38,068 nt of DNA, taken from contig WIDE01000196.1 in NCBI GenBank assembly GCA_015039315.1, forward strand, positions 1 through 38,068. The letters are read 5' to 3'. The notes under the pieces are model-generated. The model was not told the origin of the DNA and did not search any database. It saw nothing but the letters and a program-made list of their open reading frames with translations. The translations under genes were made by a program, and so were the position numbers. Position 1 is the first letter of the stretch; each line of letters opens with the position of its first letter. Positions 23,601-34,676 of the stretch are shown one piece after another. The stretch comes from Clavulina sp. PMI_390 (taxonomy: Eukaryota; Basidiomycota; Agaricomycetes; Cantharellales; Hydnaceae).

Positions 23601-25670
23601 GAAGGAGTGGAATTAGGAATGTGTGCAGCTGCTTAGTAGGACTGAGAGATGCACGGGTGTCTGAATCCACATCTTTAATGATCTTCAACAGCTTGTTATG
23701 AAGGTGAGCACTTTGTGTAGCCAGCTGCAATGCTAAAGTGCTAAACAGATTTGATGGGTTAAGAGCTACTTGGTTGGCTCTAGAAAACCCATAAAAGCCC
23801 ACTGGAATACCAAATGAGTGTATGGTGGAAGCCACAGACAGGGCAATGGAAGACTTCCCAGAGCCTGCCACACCACAGAGCCACAATACATGCTTGTCTG
23901 GAGTGAGCACTTTGAGGTAGTCTGGAGTATCAGGGTGCAGGGTGCCTCCTGAGGCCCATGCTACTATTGACCCAAGAACATGAGTGCGAGTCCCAGGAAG
24001 ACATCCAGAGTCAAGTGCCTTGCGCCGCACTGCTTCATTGCCAATCTCTGTATATTTCATTTCCTTGAAGTAAGATTTAGCACCTTGAATGAATGAAAAG
24101 AGATTGAATAGATGCCATGTTCTACAATTTTGTGACATACTGAGATCCTCTATAGCTTCTTCCATCCTCTGCACTGTGGTCAGGGTCTCTGCACTGGCAT
24201 ACTCTGACAGCTTTTTGTGGAGTAACCTCAGCTTTTCAGAGCATTTGTTGACATCTTGTTGCAAGGTAGAGAAGTAGAGCTTCAATGTAGCAGACTCTAT
24301 CAATAGCTAAGTAAGTTCATGGGAATATCACAGTGAAGCCATGCACATACTCTGATTTCTTGCTTTCCCATAGGCTGTCATGATGTGTGCCCCCTTGACC
24401 ACTTGACAAAGAATAGACTGGATTATGGTGTCAATGTTGGGGCCAGCATGATGATTCTTTGGTTTATAACTTGCTGCAAGCTTGCATGCATGATTCATGG
24501 CATCAAGCAGCAGCTGGATACTTTCATCCAGAGCATCATTGGCCTTAATGATCTCATATGCTACAGCAATCACACTCCATGCTGCTGCTGCAAAAGGGTG
24601 GACCTGTGGGTATAGTGAAATCCATGTGCACTTAGTTTTAACCCTGCTGTAAGCACCTTATTGATTTAATTTAACATACCTTTGCAATGAGTCCACCAAC
24701 CTTCATTAAACATTCCAGTGTGCTAGCAAGTGTCTGGAATCCAGTATTGATAGTAGAGGCCAATGGCAAAGTTTGGTCTGCACCTGTGATCAGCTGCTTG
24801 ACCTTGGCCATGAAACCCTTTGATTTTGTATCAGGAACCATAGCACTACTGGTAGCAACTACAGCTGCAACATTGGCTGGTGAGAGTGCATGTGATAAAG
24901 CCACGATTGGGATGCTTTGAGCTATGCCAGGGCCTAAATTTGCTGCAGAAGTAGATGATCTAGACACTAGTGCATGGCCTAAAGTTACCACAAGGACATA
25001 ATTCTTCAGCTCTGGACATAATTGCAAGTGAACAGTTTGTGCTCACTATTTGGTTCTGCTGTGGTGGTAGATGCTCTGAATGCAGGATCAGCTGATGCTG
25101 CAGTGTTGCCTGCAATTGCCATTATGAGGACAAGCTGACCACCTCCAGGAGTGACAAGCTCAGTTTCTATGAGGTGCATGGTCAATGTTGCTGTGTGAAA
25201 CTGTTGCCAAAGACGTATAGAGGCATACTTGTTGTCTCTTGGTCCGTTTGGCAGTTGAACGTGAACTTGGATCCATCCTTCCACTGAAAGCGGGCTCGAT
25301 GTTGGACAGTGAAGAAGAGTTGCACGGGAAGCTGCTCAAAGAAACTGTTTCAATGCAGTGAGGACAATTGATTCACAGGTTGAGAGGGTACAGTGAACAT
25401 GCCGTTTGCCCTTAGTGGGACGGATCCACACGCATTCCCTCCCATCCATATTGTCACTAGGTTTCATGCCGTCTGCGACAATGTTTGATTGGTGGTCAGT
25501 ATCAGGCCTGTCCCATGAGATCGCAAGCTGATAAGAAGTGCCCAGTTTGAGCTTAGCGCTACGATAGATGGCCTCTGTACCGTCCGGCATTCAGCAATGA
25601 GATCTTGAACCAGATAAAAGGGACAAGTGCTACACTCACTGTCGATTTCGAAGAAGCTTTCGAGAGACAT
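20658..25670 (-). CDS. NACHT-WD40 NLR-type protein (HET-E-like), interrupted by an assembly gap
   Basis: Read on the minus strand. A long central exon (about 24296-22480) carries a helical N-terminal segment, then a NACHT NTPase with Walker A GVAGSGKSS (about 23848-23875) and Walker B VIVVDALDE (about 23545-23575). A 66-nt intron (22479-22414) leads in phase to a WD40 exon: a diverged first repeat (SIWLWDMRSG), a typical repeat, the 910-N gap, one more repeat, and a tail ending DCYTCLRQ. Upstream exons (24601-24351 and about 25000-24680) encode HPFAAAAWSVIAVAYEIIKA, similar in style to helical N-terminal domains of fungal STAND proteins. Still further up, 25670-25640, 25574-about 25330 and about 25300-25030 read as possible N-terminal exons, but one junction there stays unresolved. 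Related proteins act in non-self recognition and heterokaryon incompatibility; that role is inferred. The total length is unknown because of the gap. Confidence 0.82.
21084..21993. other. Assembly gap (910 N) inside the WD40 array
   Basis: A run of 910 undetermined bases splits the WD40 coding exon. The two flanks read in different frames. The WD40 unit in this family is 129 bp at the DNA level, and the flanks would rejoin exactly with 912 bp, which is seven units plus 9 bp. The gap is most simply a collapsed tandem repeat, and its stated size is probably about 2 bp short. Confidence 0.97.
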
Positions 25671-28600
25671 CTTAATGGTAGTTTGTCAGATCTATCTGTT
25701 GTCGAAGCGAAGATTTGTAGTCGAAATGTGAGCGCCAGGCGGGAACACAACACGGCCAAACTCAGTTGTGGCGGCAATGATTCACAAGAGCTCGTAATAT
25801 TGTACAAAAGGTGTTATTATACACGCACTCAAAGATCAGGCAACCAAGATGGTAAAATGGTGCAGAAATTGATTGAAGGAATACATACAGCTACGCAAAG
25901 AAACAAGTCGGTTGACTCTCGAGTCTAAGCTGAATACTTGACTAACTACATGAATGGAGCACAGATGGGGTAGTGAGGCCTGAGTATGACTATAATTTAA
26001 TATCCTCATCAAGGAGCAATGAACCGTTGAACAGGATGCTCGGATCAAGGTCGTAGGTAGGGATAAGAGAGTTGAGGGTTTGCTCTGGTTGGCTGAGCGC
26101 GCGCAGAAGATCGATGATAATAGTCTGGCCAGTTTCTTGCGGAATCCAGGGTCGTGGAGGGCCTAGGGAGTGCGGTGATGGGCTGGGAGCTAGAGAGCGT
26201 TCTGGCGCGGGCCTCACAGACGAGATGAACGTTGATATTGAGATGAAACGACCCTGAGCCCCCGTATTGTTGACGCGGCATATCGGTATGACTCAGTGCG
26301 ATCATGCCTGGAGGTGCCAGTGGGGGATCGAGAGTCAGTGCGGCTGGCCAGAGTATCCGACTATGGATGCAAGATAGGCGTAGTGGACGGGAGGGGAAGG
26401 TATATTCATTGTCGGGATAGCTTACGATTGTAGATCGCAAGGATACTGAGGGACCCAAGTGCTCAACAAGCACTTGTGGAGAAACTAATGGAAAGCTTCC
26501 CATACTGCGTTGCGCATGGTGGAGTCGGGGTAGATTGTTGCTAGTGAGGCGAGTGCTGAGCGGAAGCGTCGAGAGGGGATCAAATGAGCGCCATGTGTAG
26601 GCTGTGGCGGCGGCGGAGATAGTGGGAGTGCGGGCCAGTGAGGCGCAGAGCAAGTACGCAGCCTGGACAAACGTGACAAGACAGACGTCCAGCTGATTCG
26701 TGATGATCAAAAAGGGTCGAGAGAGCCGAAGGATGGAGCGCAATCGATGAATTTCACGCCGTCGAACCTCAGCGATGCTGCTGAATCGAAGGTAATTAGG
26801 ACGTGTCAAAGTGCAAATGCAGTGCACATAACATGATGCAGCCACTGCTTACTTATTTAAAAGGTACCCGGAAGGCTTTAGATCCAACGCGAGAACCTGT
26901 TATGCTTGAAGAATACGCGCGTGGGGCTCCCTTTCCTCGTCTCCTCCCCACGGAGAGTGACGTGGGTACACAATGAGCGTTGGGGTCAACTGTTCATACA
27001 GAGTGAGTAAATTAGCACATAGATGCAGTGGCCAAAGCCAGCGGTGATGAAGAACAATGGTTCGGTAGAGTAGACTCACCAGCGTGAGGGGTAGACAGGT
27101 AGGGGCCATCGCACTATAGCCCAAGATCCCTCTGATAGCTGATAGACTTTGTCTCACTAGGAAGCCATCCCCATTGGACTGAGCTCGGGCTTTGTGTGCC
27201 CGCGACGACGGTGGATGAGTGAGAGTGTGGGGCTGGCTAGTTACCGATTCGGGAGGTGTTCGTCGGCTCGTGAGCCCTATGGTATGCGTTCATGAAGGCG
27301 ATAATTGTGATAATGACGGGTGATGATGTCGATGTCGATGCACGCTCCGAGGAACTTGTCGTCAGGGCAAGGGCGCAGCAAGAGCAGAAGGCCTTTGGCA
27401 AGTAGACGGGCGTTCGATCGCAGCACGAGAGGGAAAACCTAAGCCCTGATTGGACATTAGAGGCGCGTTTTGCGATGGCGAACATAACACTGATGCAAGT
27501 ATTTGGAAATATATGGGAATGACGAAATGCATGCGAGTCCGCGGTGAACGGCGATATCGATATGGGAAGCCTTCGCCAGAATTGCCCTGTTGCATCATAT
27601 TCATGAGCGGCAGGGACGGGATGTGATTGTAGTGAGACCATTGCGGGCAGCAAGAAGTAGGTGCACGTGTTGAGAGGAAGTGTGGAGAGACGTTGGGTGG
27701 TGCGAGGGTGAGCTATGCACTGGCAGATATTAGGGGAGGGAGAGCAGTGGAAATGGGAGAAGCCAATGAGGTTCTGTTGTATCCAGCCGCCAGCCATCAT
27801 GCCTACCTTACTAGATCAGTTCACGGCTGAGTCTACAGTATCATTTCGCCACGAAGGGTGGGAGGTTGTGTGTTGCAATACGCAGGGTGGCCATAGCCAT
27901 GAAGGGAGAATCTGATGCCTGTGACTGCTGTCACGTGTCACAAATCGAGTCCAGGCTTTCGCGCCATCCAACATCATTGACGACGGGTATCTCACTCAGA
28001 CACGCTTCTTCATCGTTCCATTAGCGAAACATTCATCCCTCGCTGCCAAGACCATATCTGTGCTCCGTCTCCGCATTCTGCACGCATGAGCTCCTTCCCG
28101 TGTACGCGCCAACTAGTCGTTCTTGCTCAACACCATTCTTCCGGCCGGTCCATCCCACGCTAGACTAGATGAGACCAAGATCTCTGAACCCCACCCCCCT
28201 GCTCACGACGCCAGCCCACCGCCCCCCTTGGTCGTTGACGCTCTGTCAAAGCATGCGTTCTACCATGAGCTCTCTACATCGTCGGACTGCAGGCTGGTGT
28301 TCCAGTTGTTAGACTCGTATTGATCGGCGAGTTCGAACACCTTACGATTTCCAGTCGCTGTGCGCCTCAGACATCGACATTCCACTATTCACACTTGCTA
28401 AATTTGCACGACAGGCTGGCTGCACACATACGCCGAGCAATGCTAACCGCCTCTTATCATCCCAATTCTGTCCTCCTCTGTTTTAGCCTGGCTCCCACCA
28501 ACAAAAGAGCATACACATTATTCATTCATAGAGAACTGTCCTATGCTCTACAAACACAGAATGTACAGTACATGTCGGCACACTTGCTGTCAACCTCTCA

Positions 28601-30030
28601 AGAATAGGGAGGAGAGATTGATGATTGCGCACCTCATGCACTTGCTTGCGGGCGATCGGGGCAAAACCCACGATGGTGATAGATACTCTGTAGCTCGAAG
28701 CCCAGCGCGCAAGCACACGCCAGCTGGTTAGGTCTGGACATAGATCGTAGAGCATGCGTCAGGCCATGAAACCGTCCCGTTTCTTCTCCCCTTCGCTCGA
28801 GGGGATGCCTATCGTCAGGGATGATGACGATTCTAGGATAAGGTTGAGCTTCAAGCATCCAGCAAAGGGTGTGAGTGGATAGCGGCTGCCAGAATTACTG
28901 CTGCTGAGGCTAGGGAGGAAGATAGACCTTGCATCTCAACTGATGTTCCTTGAATCTGGAGATCAAGCTCGATCTTAATCGAGTGTGGCCGGGGTATGCG
29001 TCGAGGACGGACGTCCGATGGTGGACTCGCCGGTCATCTCGCATCGATGAGGGCGGTGGCGTGGATGTGACTGGGTAGAGGCAGCAGCGAACAAGCGAGC
29101 GAGAGTGGATCGTCGGCTTAGATGGCGTTGGGGTGGTGTGGCAGATGGTTGGGATACAGATAATGTTTTCCGATGCGCAACACTGTGGCAGAGTAGATGG
29201 TGAGCATGACGTGGTGCCATGGCTGGATGGCAGCATGACGGTGCTCGACATCCGATGAATGAGATGCAAGACCGTTGTCAGTTGGTGGAGTAGAAAGTGA
29301 GGATTCGTGGTAGTCGTGGTGGCGGCGAGTGCAGCTCCTTAGCAGAGTAGAGACAGAAGCACACGCACCATGCATTTACTCGAATGCCTATGAAGCACAG
29401 AATGGATATATTGCGTCGCGTTCAAGTTCATCGACCATGGCAGAGGCGTTTGGATGGATACACGACGTTGACAAGACGAGTGTTTGTTGGATTGGAGGCG
29501 TGGACGGAGCTCGAGATTATGGTGGATGTCAAGATGCAGCTGACGGCGTAGCACACATTGAGACCCCGGGAGGCTCGGGGCGAGGCATGCATCTTGGAGT
29601 CGTGGTAGGGAAGCTGAATGCTACATATGCACCAGCCGCTGGTCGTCAGAGGGCCGGGAGAGGAAGGAGATCTGGCGACAGTTCGCGGTTTTTGTGATCC
29701 TATCTATCTTGCTGGAGAGTGGTGAATGAGCTATCCGCCGTGCTTGGTATACAGCTGATTCTTATCAAACCTAATTTTTTAGGGAGGCAGTTCCTGCTTG
29801 ACTCTTCACGAGAGGGCGGATGCCGAGGATAACGCCCCAAGGTACGCCGACGTTTGGAACATAATGCATAGCTGACGGTTGGTAATCACGAATCTGGGGC
29901 ACAGTGAAAATTGACAGGAGAGTCGGGGGTCGACATCGCGACCTGGAATGTGGTGCCGTGGCGTTGGGAGGTGGTGGAACAGTGGAAGGGTGTGACTGTG
30001 TGATCTTCACAATCAAGACGAGCCTACCTC
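25671..30030. other. 4.3-kb region without a confident gene
   Basis: Both strands contain many short open frames but none forms a recognisable family, and splice-joined combinations gave no coherent protein. The best minus-strand candidates are a terminal-exon-like frame at 26217-25990 (ending SLLLDEDIKL) and frames around 26845-26480. On the plus strand the stretch 28123-28323 is weakly protein-like. The sequence is rich in T/C or G/A low-complexity tracts. It may hold a decayed gene, perhaps a transcription-factor-type gene, but I cannot support any call. Confidence 0.4.
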
Positions 30031-30518
30031 CATCATCATCCAATGCAGCTGTGCTCTAACATCACTCACGCCTGTCCTATCGCTCGCTTCAGTGGGCCAT
30101 CTCTATCGCTTCCCAGTACTTGTTCGAGTTCTGTTTCCACGTCCGCCAGCATGAGCTTCTTCAGCACCAGTGACGCTGCCATCCGTTCTTGCTTGACTGG
30201 AGCTTCGTCCAAGAGCTTTGCGCCCTCCACTCACAGCTGCCCCTCTATTCCTCTCCTTTGATCCCTCTCGCTGTCAAAATTCTGTTCTGTCCAACCCTCG
30301 CTACGATTCCAACCGCTGCTGGTGGTTCAATTCTTAGCCTAGTCTCGGATGGTGAGTCCGCCACCCACCCTATCGTCTCCAACGTGCGGCCACTATCCAC
30401 CTTGGAGGTGATCCACAATCTACCAAGTTAGTGTCTTCTACTCCTCATTTGTGCTGTATCCTCTTCCCGTGTCACGATCCCACTCATGGCCTTCTCGCCG
30501 CCTTGTCTTTCTTCATAG

Positions 30519-30734
30519 GACTGCGAAACGGCCACGCGTCCCGAGCCCTCGTCGCTCGGCTTGTCTCCGATTGCCCTCGCTTCCAGGGTCATCATGGTAG
30601 GGCTCCCTCAGTTCCAATTTATGCTCACCTCTACTGCCATCTGTCTGCAGCTCGTCACGCGCGCTAACCAGGCTGGTATTGACAACAACTCGCGGTGGCT
30701 CAGCTTCACCAACGTGCACGATCGGCAAACATAA
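30519..30734 (+). CDS. Probable terminal exon of an unrecognised gene
   Basis: After an acceptor (CTTCATAG ending at 30518) the plus strand reads 71 codons to a TAA at 30732-30734. The sequence looks like real protein: VIMVGLPQFQFMLTST, then AICLQLVTRANQAGID and NNSRWLSFTNVH. The upstream frame at 30189-30431 (LDWSFVQELCALHSQLPLYS) may be an earlier exon, but the obvious donor there (GTTAGT at 30427) does not keep phase, while GTGAGT at 30352 is another candidate. No family is recognised. It could also be the relic of a decayed gene. Confidence 0.3.
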   Translation, partial: DCETATRPEPSSLGLSPIALASRVIMVGLPQFQFMLTSTAICLQLVTRANQAGIDNNSRWLSFTNVHDRQT

Positions 30735-31989
30735 AGATCCACGCCGAGCTACGTTAACCCCGCCTATTCACCCCACACTCTGCTTACAAGCCCAGCTCCG
30801 TCGCCCGCAAGAGAGATCACGTATATCAACTGGGGATTGAGAGAGTTCTCCTGCTGTACATACAAGCGTGGAAGGATATGTGCATGTATATACAAACTGG
30901 CGCACCGTCGACCGCTCTTGAGAATAGAAAGGGATGAGAGATTTGAATGATTGCATACCTTCTGATTGACGAGTGATGGATGGCGGTGGCACAACCCACA
31001 CTGGCACCAACGATTCTGAAACGCGAGCGGTGGTGTCGAGCGCGCAGCAGCCGCCTTGGCTCGGTACATGAGTCGATTGGAGCGCGCGCTGCCAGGCCAT
31101 TCGAACTGCCCGAACCTCCATTCTTCGTGCATGATGATCTGTTCAAGATCCTCCTAGTCAGTGGTGATGATCATGATGAGTAAGTCGAGCTGGAAGCGCT
31201 AGCGCGCTAACAGAAGGGGGCTGACAGCATCAGAGCTGGCTGCTGTTACTGCTGAGGACAGGCGGGAGAAGGTAGGCCGTGAGGTTGGCTGGGGGGCTGC
31301 CGGAATAGCAAGAGTAGCCAAGACTCGCTACTTGCACAGCCATGCCAATGCGCACCACCTGAGGGGAGCAGACAACAGTGGCTGCGGCTGTCGATATCGT
31401 CTTTGTCGACGTTGGTGTGGACAGGGATGGATGTGGTTTGTGGAGGCATCGACGAGTGAGTGAGTGAGCGTCCTTGAGCTCGGAGAGTGATGGTGCAGGG
31501 ACGGGATGGGATCAGGAGAGCGTTCTAGACATGCTCAACCACCGCAGGACATTAATTAGGTTGGTGACGACATGCGTCTCAGACCATCGTATCGTAAGAA
31601 TCGAATATGAGCATTGCCGATCCAGTCACCCTTGGAGATGTGGATGTCAGTGCGGTGTTCCACCGGCTTCGGGAGGGAGAGATATACGACTGGCGCCAGA
31701 TGATGCTGGAGCAAGGGAGGGAGGATTCGTCGTGTTTGTGGTGTTACAACTGCGATTACTCAGGAGTGTGGATCAAAGGCACGCACCATGGATGTAGTCA
31801 AAGATCGAATGCAGCCTAGAATGCTGATATTGCGTCGGGGGGCATAGAAGCGTGAGGATGAGGAGTGAGGCATCAGAGAGAGAGGGGCAACAGCCTCGGA
31901 CATTCTGGTCCTACCGATGGCTAGAGGGGAACTCCCTTCTGTGGATTGAGCCTCTCAGGCCAGAGTACATCGAGTTATTATTCAGGAAT
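30735..31989. other. Region without a supported gene
   Basis: Short overlapping frames occur on both strands (for example 31607-31819 on plus), but none shows a known family or convincing exon structure. The right edge at about 31990 is where the duplicated alpha5/NLR segment begins. Confidence 0.4.
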
Positions 31990-32305
31990 AATACAATGTC
32001 AAGGTCGTCCGCATGCTGACAACAAAGGAGCGAGGTTTGGTGATGGAATGATTGGAAGAGTTGAGCGAGCGACTGGATGTTCCATTGTTGGGTTGTGGGA
32101 CTCACGATGTGACGGCTCACAGAGGTGTTGCTAGCCCTGTAGACAGCTCCAAGACTCCTTGAGGATGCTCGTAGGTGGTGAAGACTTGGTGCACGAGTGG
32201 CTATCGATTGAAGCATTTCCTTATATCGATTTGAGCCTCGCACGTGAACCCAAACAGAGTTGCTTTTCCCACGCTTACGGACGCGCGTACTACCCACCAA
32301 ACACA

Positions 32306-33325
32306 ATGTTCTTGACGCGCTCAGAGTACGGTGAGCGATTGTTGAGATTGGTCAAGGTAGCAGAGTTCCGAGTGCTCATGGTCATTGTCTAGATTGTGGT
32401 GTTAACACTTTCTCACCCGAGGGACGGCTGTTCCAAGGTGCGCGCTCGAAGGCTTATGACAACTAATCTTTATATTTCGACGTATACCTGTGGTCAAATA
32501 TGCCATGGAGGCATTCAAGGTTCGTTGTCCAGCAGGATGAATAGTCTCTTTGTTCCTATGGTCACGATACATCAATTCCTTAGCTTCCACCGCTGTAGGA
32601 ATCGTTACCCCACTAGGCGTCATATTTGGAGTAGAGAAGCGCGACCAATCACCACTACTAGAAGCATCGTTGATCGAGAAGATTATGGAAATTGAGTGCC
32701 ACCTGGGATGCGCCATGTCGGGCCTCACTGCCAACGCGCGTACCATCATCGACCATGCCCGCGTCACCGCACAGAACCATGCCTTCACTTACGACGAGGC
32801 TATCAATGTTGAAAGTGTGACACAAGCCGTGTGTGATCCAGCGCTGCGATTCGGCGAAGGTGTTCACGGCGACGAGGCAATGATGGTACGTGTCGTTTAC
32901 ATCGAGACCTGTACACTCTACTCACTTTCTTGTTCGCTCTAGTCTCGGCCTTTTGGTGTCGCACTTCTAATTGCGGGTATCGATGAGCTCGGGCCACACC
33001 TGTACGTTCCCCCTTCCCGTTGTACCCTCTCTTTCTGCTCATCCCTCAGTCCCATTGTGTAGATATCACACCGATCCTTCGGGAACCTTCACCACATATA
33101 GCGCGATGGCAATAGGGAGCGGATCGGAAGCGGTGCAGAGCGAGCTCCAAGACAAATACCACAAGGTATATTTCACTCCCATTGCTCTACACGCACTTTT
33201 AATCTCATGTATTTGGTATATGACAGCAAATGACTCTGCATGAGGCGCACTCGCTAATCCTCAAAGTTCTAAAGCAGGTGATGGAAGAGAAGCTTGATGC
33301 GCATAATGTCCAGCTATCACAGGTA
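32306..33325 (+). pseudogene. Proteasome alpha5 pseudogene (second copy)
   Basis: The exon order of alpha5 is still clear: [79 protein letters not shown], and [19 protein letters not shown]. It is broken in several ways. The acceptor of intron 2 is GG instead of AG (32492-32493). Four bases are missing just after the exon-4 acceptor (32584 onward), which shifts the frame and brings an immediate stop. The last exon, about 69 coding nt plus flanking intron, is absent after 33325. There are also substitutions at conserved positions (Arg-Gly-Val to Cys-Gly-Val, Glu to Lys in the EYAMEA motif, Leu to Pro after VCD). Exons 4-7 otherwise remain similar, so decay looks fairly recent. Introns corresponding to the GC introns of the intact copy have GT donors here. 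Confidence 0.9.
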
Positions 33326-33691
33326 TGCTGCAGGCCTTGCTTCGGCTAAGTTGTCTCTCCATGATTATGTAACTTTGTGTATTACCTGACAATCAAAACT
33401 TTGTTCATACCTCCACTACCCCAACTGCTAACTCCCAAGTGCTCTATGAAGCACATCCCTGGGCTTGATTGTCACAGCTACTCAGGGCTAAGATTCTAAG
33501 CACCTCTCCCCTGTAGTCTCTGCTGCTCTCAGGTGCAACTTATTATTGAGATTAGCACAAATACAACAGCCTAGATCTCAATGACATGTTACAAGGTGAC
33601 AGTGTAGTTGAAAACCTGGGGAAGCAAATCATAAAGGAAGACAGCATATGTTTGATGAGGCACAAGAAGGGCAAGAATGAGACATAAGCTA

Positions 33692-34555
33692 CTACTGGGA
33701 AGGACTATAGCAATCTGTCCAGTGGCCCCCAATAGCCATGTTATGAAAGTTTAATCTAACTCTAGAGCTCATGTCATGACCTAGCTTTCCAATGAGCCGC
33801 TCATCATATAAGTTGACTCTCAAGTTAGGAGGTATCCATAGGAGGAGTTCACCATTGGGACCTTTGACCCAGCCTTCCTGAATGGTGACAGGCCATCTAG
33901 GACCAAGTTGAGTATGCAAACAGTGGTTGGCAGTGGTGAGATCATATACTGCTGTCTGGGACTGGACATCCCACAGACAAATGGTCTTGTCTAAAGAGCC
34001 AGAGGCAAGCAGTGCGCCATCAGGGGAGAATGCCACAGAGTATACCCAGTTATCATGACCTCTGAGAGGCTCTCCCTTTTGTACCTTGGACTGGACATCC
34101 CATAGACAGATGGTGTTGTCTATAGAGCCAGAGGCAAGCACTGTGCCATCATGTGAGAATGCCACAGAGGATACATCCCTATCATGACCTCTGAGAGGCT
34201 CTCCTTTCTGAGTCTGAGACTTGACATCCCACAGGCAGACAGTGGTGTCCCCAGAGCCAGAGGCAAGCAGTGTGCCATCAGGGGAGAATGCCACAGAGGA
34301 TACAGAACTATTATGACCTCTGAGAGGCTCTCCCTTCTGAGTTTGGGACTTGACATCCCACAGGCAGATGGTGTTGTCCCCAGAGCGTGTGTGGTTGTTT
34401 CCCGGAGATTTTGCTTTTTTCCCCGGAGCAGGGTATTGTTTCCCAGAGTGGAGTATTGTTCCCTGGAGCTTGGTATTGTTCCCCGGAGTCAAGGCAGATT
34501 TCCCCAGAGCTACTTGTGGGGCCTGTAGCTCCTTCAGTTTTGAAGCTACAGACAT
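33692..34555 (-). CDS. Chimeric ORF: transposon-repeat start fused to WD40 repeats and NLR tail
   Basis: A continuous 287-aa frame. Residues 1-57 (beginning MSVASKLKELQAPQVAL) are translated from the terminal inverted repeat of the neighbouring element. From about residue 58 it continues in frame into three full WD40 units (TICLWDVKSQTQKGEPL type) and the beginning of a fourth. It then ends with the same C-terminal tail as the NLR gene at 20.7 kb (AVYDLTTANHC, GELLLWIPPNLRVN, MAIGGHWTDCYSPSQ). There is no NACHT domain in reach. Three or so WD40 blades cannot make a complete propeller. It is probably a truncated NLR fragment that acquired a start codon by chance. Whether it is expressed is unknown; the absence of internal stops is compatible with either a very recent event or use. 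Confidence 0.6.
   Translation of the reverse strand: MSVASKLKELQAPQVALGKSALTPGNNTKLQGTILHSGKQYPAPGKKAKSPGNNHTRSGDNTICLWDVKSQTQKGEPLRGHNSSVSSVAFSPDGTLLASGSGDTTVCLWDVKSQTQKGEPLRGHDRDVSSVAFSHDGTVLASGSIDNTICLWDVQSKVQKGEPLRGHDNWVYSVAFSPDGALLASGSLDKTICLWDVQSQTAVYDLTTANHCLHTQLGPRWPVTIQEGWVKGPNGELLLWIPPNLRVNLYDERLIGKLGHDMSSRVRLNFHNMAIGGHWTDCYSPSQ
33965..34386 (-). repeat. Tandem 129-bp WD40 units
   Basis: The landmark AGAGCC recurs at 33995, 34124, 34253 and (partly) 34382, exactly 129 bp apart, which is 43 codons. Units are nearly identical except at a few codons after Gly-His and around the end of the unit (NSS, DRD and DNW after GH; GDT, IDN and LDK near the end). This matches the pattern known for high-identity HET-type WD40 repeats. 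Confidence 0.9.
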
Positions 34556-34676
34556 GAGGCATATATATTCCAGAACTAGATTCTTTGCTCTACCGCTTTG
34601 TGTGTTTATTTGTTGACATTTGTTTGTTTTGTAATCTTGTCCTCATTGATGTATGATGGAGGTCATAGCATCTGAA
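34394..34676 (+). repeat. Left terminal inverted repeat
   Basis: About 283 bp, reverse-complementary to 37422-37726. The outer part has four or five TTCCCCGGAG-like motifs at about 22-bp spacing. The inner part includes a TATATA stretch and an outward-facing ATG (minus strand, 34555) that starts the chimeric WD40 frame. Confidence 0.88.

Larger units (their letters stand above)
31990..34386. repeat. Segmental duplication, copy 2 (degraded alpha5 and NLR tail)
   Basis: Matches 18725-21083 in the same orientation. It starts with sequence related to RidA intron 1 (AAGGTCGTCCGCATGCTGACA), skips RidA exon 1, continues through the alpha5 promoter and gene, then the spacer and the WD40 tail. It breaks off at 34386 inside a WD40 unit, 7 bp before a terminal inverted repeat. 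Confidence 0.82.

Noticed and set aside
26045..26845. A 266-aa minus-strand frame
   Set aside because: Length is notable, but the composition is low-complexity (Ser, Pro, Arg, Leu) with no family resemblance, and parts of other frames look equally good; not supportable as a gene.
28910..29697. Overlapping frames on both strands that might be a zinc-cluster transcription factor
   Set aside because: No Cys6 zinc-cluster spacing was found on either strand and no coherent splice chain could be built.
33965..34386. Regularly spaced repeats suggesting a CRISPR-like array
   Set aside because: The 129-bp unit is entirely coding WD40 sequence with no spacers, in a eukaryotic genome.
34120..34562. 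Frames on both strands overlapping the WD40 units
   Set aside because: They repeat every 129 bp as shadows of the WD40 coding frame.
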